A DNA stretch of 64,000 bases. It comes from Pseudanabaena sp. PCC 6802 (GTDB taxonomy: Bacteria; Cyanobacteriota; Cyanobacteriia; Pseudanabaenales; Pseudanabaenaceae). This document shows, piece by piece, positions 60,571 through 64,000 of the stretch. Every line of letters begins with the position of its first letter. Position 1 is the stretch's first letter. A program made the translations under genes and the position numbers. Below the pieces are notes generated by a model that saw only the letters and a program-made list of their open reading frames with translations, was not told the DNA's origin and did not search any database. The stretch is from the NCBI RefSeq assembly GCF_000332175.1, contig NZ_KB235914.1, forward strand, positions 2,352,868-2,416,867. Direction: 5' to 3'.

Positions 60571-61653
60571 CTACTGTTCTACTATTCGTATAGCATGACC
60601 GTCTGGATCGCGGACGATGAAGCCACGCTGGAATCCTAACGTTTTCCCTGGTAGCTCTACGACACTGGGAGAAATGAATGCGGTATTGGCGGCGCGCAGT
60701 TTTTTCGCGATCGCTGCTGCATCTTTCACGATCAGCGTGGTTTGCCAGTGGAATAAATCGTTCGGACGTGCATCGAGCGGTAGCGGCCTGCCATCGCGGG
60801 GCGTGAGGTAATCGAGAAATTCCACTCCCAGCCCTGTAGGTGCTCTCAAACCACTGATGCGCAGCTTGGCACCAAACACGTTATTGAGGTGTTCCTGTTC
60901 CGTGCCAAAATTTTCACTCTCGCCAGCTAATCTCATGCCCAATAAATCTCGGTAGAATCTCAAGCTTGTACCTGTATTCGCTACCACGATCGCGGTATGG
61001 TCTATGCCTAGAAATAATCGCTCGCTTGCCTGTTGCCATTTGGGATCGCCTTTACCAGGAGGAAAGTAGATAATCTCCAGGTTGTGCCCGTCCGGGTCTT
61101 TGAAATAAAAAGCGCGAATGCCTGCTGCTACTGCATTTGAGTTGGGAATCGTCTGCGGGGCGGTTGAGGAGTGTTGCACCTTAAAGCGGCGCAGGTGCTG
61201 GTAGGCTTTGTCCATATCGCTAACTACAATTGCCATATGCTGAAACCAGCGATCGTGACTGCGCGAGTCAATTGGTATGGGGTTACCCTTGGGCGTGAGA
61301 TATTCTGTGAGTTCGATAAACTCATCGCCTAGCTGCATCCGCACCACACGCATTCTAATTCCAAATAATCCTTGTAAGTGTTCGTATTCGTTACCCCAAA
61401 CTTCGACATCTGAGATTTTGCGAAACGCTAGAACCTGGGAGTAGAACTCTACAGCTTTATCCATATCAGATACAGTGATACCCACAGAATCCACGGCGGT
61501 TACGGTAGAAGGTGCTTGCTGGCTAGTGTTGGCAACTATTGCCGCTTTTGCGGTCACCTCCGCTGGCGACGGGGGCGGCAAGTTAACTATGCCATTAATG
61601 GCAACAAGTAGCCCTGTGGCAAGTAGCGTTCTGGTAATTGGGAACGGCTTCAT
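60571..61653 (-). CDS. Exported protein with two VOC (glyoxalase-type) domains
   Basis: About 360 residues from ATG 61653 (MKPFPITRTLLATGLLVAINGIVNLPPPSPAEV), a signal peptide; the longer frame starts at 61692. First VOC domain about 65-190 (VDSVGITVSDMDKAVEFYSQVLAFRKISDVEV, DPDGHNLEIIYFPPG), second about 205-350 (IDHTAIVVANTGTSLRFYRDLLGMRLAGES, VRDPDGHAIRIVEQ). Each has the HxxL and DPDGH metal-type signatures. VOC proteins range from glyoxalase to resistance proteins; the periplasmic location is unusual. Confidence 0.85.
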   Translation of the reverse strand: MKPFPITRTLLATGLLVAINGIVNLPPPSPAEVTAKAAIVANTSQQAPSTVTAVDSVGITVSDMDKAVEFYSQVLAFRKISDVEVWGNEYEHLQGLFGIRMRVVRMQLGDEFIELTEYLTPKGNPIPIDSRSHDRWFQHMAIVVSDMDKAYQHLRRFKVQHSSTAPQTIPNSNAVAAGIRAFYFKDPDGHNLEIIYFPPGKGDPKWQQASERLFLGIDHTAIVVANTGTSLRFYRDLLGMRLAGESENFGTEQEHLNNVFGAKLRISGLRAPTGLGVEFLDYLTPRDGRPLPLDARPNDLFHWQTTLIVKDAAAIAKKLRAANTAFISPSVVELPGKTLGFQRGFIVRDPDGHAIRIVEQ

Positions 61654-61811
61654 AAATCTGGCTGCGAGGTAGAGTCTTAAACTAATAGCCAATTATGCGA
61701 TCGCTATAATAAAGTAGGGCTGAATTCCAGATGAGAAATTGATGAGTGCAATAAAACTTAAGACTAGTACAAACTACCTTACAACTCGAAAGACAACCGA
61801 TGGAGTTTTTA

Positions 61812-62549
61812 TTAAGTTGATTCGCGATCGCTTAGTTCCAACATATCGCTCAGGCTTTGCAGGCGATCGCGATCCAGTAGTTCAATTTGCGCCCCATGTA
61901 CTGCAATTAACCCTTCACTCGTAAGGCGATAGAATGCTCTAGAGAGAGTGGCTGGAATTGTGCCTAAAGTTGCAGCTAGCTGGCTTTTGGTCAGGTCTAG
62001 GGTTACTATATTATTACCAGAGTTTGCGCGATCGCGTTGTATTCCAGAGTATGAATCGCTCAGTTTCAGTAGATATGAGGCTAGGCGTTGCGGTACATCC
62101 TTAAAGGACAAATCTTCTACCAGATCCGTTAAATGTCGCAAATGCTGTGAAAGACTAATCAGCATATTAATCGCGATATCAGGGTATTGATGCAGTACAT
62201 CCAGGAACGATCTGCGCGGGAACAAAATCAGTTCTGTTGGTTCTAGAGCAGATGCTGATGCTGGAAAACGTCTGCCATCTAACGCTGGTACTTCTGCAAA
62301 GTTTTCTCCTGGCTCAAAGATGCGCAGAATTTGCTCTTTACCGTTGGGTGCAGTCTTAAAAATTTTAACTCGCCCCATTTTGATGATGAAAAAGCCCGTA
62401 GCTTCGCTATCCTGCATAAAGACAATTTCTCCCTTTTGGAATCGTTGCAGTTGGGCAATTTGCGCTACGGATCCGAGTTGTTCCAAGGATAATCCTCGAA
62501 ACATCAGCGTTGTCTGCAACCAGTCTCTTAAAGCGGATTCGATCGACAT
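61812..62549 (-). CDS. Crp/Fnr family transcriptional regulator
   Basis: 245 residues. Cyclic-nucleotide-binding jelly roll at residues 10-130 (LSLEQLGSVAQIAQLQRFQKGEIVFMQDSEATGFFIIKMGRVKIFKTAPNGKEQILRIFEPGENFAEVPALDGRRFPASASAL) and C-terminal HTH (LTKSQLAATLGTIPATLSRAFYRLTSEGLI). The cyclic nucleotide pocket lacks the RSA-type arginine of Crp: it reads RRFPASAS. No cysteine set of an Fnr cluster is present. The VOC and FMN reductase genes that follow it on the same strand may be its targets (inference). Confidence 0.9.
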   Translation of the reverse strand: MSIESALRDWLQTTLMFRGLSLEQLGSVAQIAQLQRFQKGEIVFMQDSEATGFFIIKMGRVKIFKTAPNGKEQILRIFEPGENFAEVPALDGRRFPASASALEPTELILFPRRSFLDVLHQYPDIAINMLISLSQHLRHLTDLVEDLSFKDVPQRLASYLLKLSDSYSGIQRDRANSGNNIVTLDLTKSQLAATLGTIPATLSRAFYRLTSEGLIAVHGAQIELLDRDRLQSLSDMLELSDREST

Positions 62550-62582
62550 TTGCCCCAGCTTGAATGAAGAAATCTACTGTTT

Positions 62583-62741
62583 TATAGCGGTTTTTACTTG
62601 AAAACGGGTTTTATTTTTGGGGTGGAGGGGTTCCACACGGCAGTGGTTCTAGCGGGGAACCCCCAAGACCGTCCTGCCTCCCCTTCTTGGGGGCATTGCC
62701 CCCAGCCCCCTCTACTCACCTCCAATCTAAAAACCGCTATA
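62583..62741. mobile_element. Miniature inverted-repeat element, type 1 long copy
   Basis: 159 bp from TATAGCGGTTTTTA to TAAAAACCGCTATA; the ends are exact 14-bp inverted repeats. The inside has the extra block CACGGCAGTGGTTCTAGCGG / AGACCGTCCTGCCTCC and GGGGGCATTGCCCCC. It is the opposite orientation of the copy at 41825. It starts 34 bp upstream of the crp/fnr-type gene's start. Confidence 0.85.
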
Positions 62742-63264
62742 ATTTGCTTTCTTGGCTCAGAGCTAAAGTTGGCTGCAGCAGCCTGAACCAAGGCTGCGAT
62801 CGCGATATTTCAACAGGTTTAAGCTTCTACCTGCTATCGATCGCAAAGCTTTTGGGTAAGTTCTACTCCAAAGTATGCCAGTGTATCGTAGCATTTATGC
62901 AATCCAGATCTAACTTCTGTCAAGGGCCTCCTAGAAGTTTGTCCGATTCGCGCCTGAGTAATTCATTGATGACTTTTCGACCGTTTTTATAACTTTCCAA
63001 TCGGAGCGTATTCGAGTCTGAATATCGGAAAGTGACGATATAGATGATATGGTAATATCCCAAATCTGTGGGCTGACATTATGAAATTAATGAGGGCAAG
63101 ACTTGCAAAGAAACAGTAACCACAGATTCAGCGCACTACCCCGAATCCATAATTGTACAATCTGGTTGATACTGACTGTCGAGAGTTCGTCGGCTAAAAT
63201 GCAAAGTTTTTCTGCGGCGGGTGAGGGCTACCGTTAGCTGATTGTCAGAGCCAAGCCAGTACCA
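62742..63264. other. Intergenic region without a gene
   Basis: About 520 bp. No convincing gene on either strand and no tRNA. GCTGCAGCAGCC near 62770 is a small inverted repeat. The stretch ends at the tandem repeat at 63265. Confidence 0.5.
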
Positions 63265-63360
63265 ATTTTGATTTATTCTAAAAGACAGAACGTTTTGCAC
63301 GATCGAGGTCTGATTTTGATTTATTCTAAAAGACAGAACGTTTTGCACGATCGAGGTCTG
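63265..63360. repeat. Perfect 48-bp tandem duplication
   Basis: The 48-bp unit starting ATTTTGATTTATTCTAAAAG is repeated exactly at 63265-63312 and 63313-63360. It contains ACAGAACGTTTTG and CGATCGAGG. It lies 117 bp before the start of the choloylglycine-hydrolase-family gene, and the two units are identical, so the duplication must be recent or under selection. Confidence 0.9.
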
Positions 63361-63476
63361 AAACTATTGGTGCTATAGCCGATACTGGGAAGATCGTACA
63401 TCGTGTCAAGTCTACCAAAATTTGCCCTTGTGCTTACAGCTACTCTTATCCTTCTGGTCACTAACTGAGGAGTTGC

Positions 63477-64000
63477 ATGATGAAAGTAACAACTAAGACT
63501 ATTCGCGGAGCCATGTGTGGCGCACTGGTTGCTGCGATGTTTGAATTTACTCTATGGCAGCCTATCGCCAATGCCTGTACTCGCATCCTATGGAACAATA
63601 ACAAACTGACGGTTGTAGTTGGACGGACAATGGATTGGCCAGAATCTACCGAGCCAATCCTCACTGTTTTTCCACGGGGGATGAACCGGAATGGCGGACT
63701 TCTCGGACCAAGTGTGGTCGTTAAAGAGAATCCAGCCCGGTGGACCTCAAAATACGCTAGTCTCGTGACCACAATCTATGGTGTTGGCACTGCCGACGGC
63801 TTCAACGAAAAAGGTGTGGGAGCGCATATGCTTTTCCTGACTGCAACTGATTTTGGGGCACGAGATCGCAATCTGCCCGGCGTACAGGCTGGACTTTGGG
63901 CACAGTATGTTTTAGATAACGCTGCTAGCGTCGAAGAAGCCCTGGAACTGCTCAAAGCGATTCAACCGATCTTGGTCGAATATAAGGGGCATAAGTCAAC
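63477..64000 (+). CDS. Choloylglycine hydrolase-family (Ntn) amidase, 3' end outside window
   Basis: Two ATG codons (63477, 63480) follow a GAGGAG-type site. Residues 1-34 form a signal peptide ending ...PIANA|CTRILWNNN; the cysteine directly after the cleavage point is the N-terminal nucleophile of this family. GRTMDWPESTEPILTVFPRG and YGVGTADGFNEKGVGAHMLFL are diagnostic segments. Relatives hydrolyse bile salts, penicillin V or N-acyl homoserine lactones. The frame is still open at the window edge after 174 codons. Confidence 0.9.
   Translation, partial: MMKVTTKTIRGAMCGALVAAMFEFTLWQPIANACTRILWNNNKLTVVVGRTMDWPESTEPILTVFPRGMNRNGGLLGPSVVVKENPARWTSKYASLVTTIYGVGTADGFNEKGVGAHMLFLTATDFGARDRNLPGVQAGLWAQYVLDNAASVEEALELLKAIQPILVEYKGHKS

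Noticed and set aside
62687-62992. 101-codon plus-strand reading frame
   Set aside because: Its first third is translated miniature element and the rest has no recognised motif or ribosome-binding site.

Overview
The window is chromosomal DNA of a cyanobacterium. The octamer GCGATCGC is scattered through coding and non-coding DNA. The gene set includes ndhN (NDH-1 subunit), a CcaA-type carboxysomal carbonic anhydrase, a Tab2-type translation factor, a glnA with a textbook NtcA promoter, an NtcB-like regulator, a DevBC-type exporter and several families found mainly in cyanobacteria (DUF3177, DUF6464, DUF6737). No heterocyst, phage or plasmid genes and no tRNA or rRNA genes were seen, so the genus cannot be fixed.

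Layout. 1-6.3 kb: Uma2-family protein (cut by the window edge), cysK with an Rrf2 regulator, a Ctp protease, a small exported protein, lpxB and a pentapeptide-repeat protein. 6.3-6.9 kb: a Ser/Thr kinase pseudogene interrupted by a miniature inverted-repeat element. 7.1-13.5 kb: site-2 protease, PH-like protein, TrmJ-like methyltransferase, class A beta-lactamase-like protein, TxlA and pckA. 13.8-17.8 kb: decayed antitoxin/PIN pair, then two adjacent P-loop ATPases (the second with winged-helix and TPR parts) behind an operator-like promoter. 17.9-24.6 kb: argJ, orphan devBC without devA, a sugar-binding lipoprotein and a glycosyltransferase. 24.8-31.2 kb: sodB, ndhN, DUF3177, glnA, fur, Uma2 and dacB. 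31.2-32.8 kb: IS5 remnant, HicAB, a small membrane protein and four exactly 40-bp spaced repeats. 33-36.4 kb: Wzt-type ABC ATPase and a sulfotransferase-methyltransferase fusion. 36.5-44.5 kb: TrpD2-like, NtcB-like, HerA-like ATPase, anti-sigma kinase, ccaA, tab2 and a Sua5-type protein. 44.5-46.4 kb: a cluster of miniature elements and an enolase-superfamily gene. 46.5-48.9 kb: a 642-residue protein with a HEPN-like RNxxAH motif translationally coupled to a PIN RNase. 48.9-56.7 kb: MscS channel, Uma2, RND efflux pair with divergent MarR. 56.8-64 kb: GH63-like glycosidase, zinc-ribbon protein, FMN reductase, double VOC protein, Crp/Fnr regulator and the start of a choloylglycine-hydrolase-family gene.

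Working together. Nitrogen control is represented by the NtcA-driven glnA and an NtcB-like regulator; carbon and electron flow by ccaA, pckA, ndhN and tab2; the envelope by lpxB, dacB, the Wzt-like ATPase, glycosyltransferase and sulfotransferase; stress by sodB, Fur, TxlA and RND efflux.

The best candidates for something not yet described are the HEPN-like/PIN operon (46.5-48.9 kb) and the paired ATPase operon (14.3-17.8 kb). The window also carries at least three families of miniature elements ending in TATAGC..GCTATA or ATACCAATTC. One sits inside the kinase pseudogene and one forms the stop codon of the GH63 gene. All functional assignments come from reading motifs; no database search was run.
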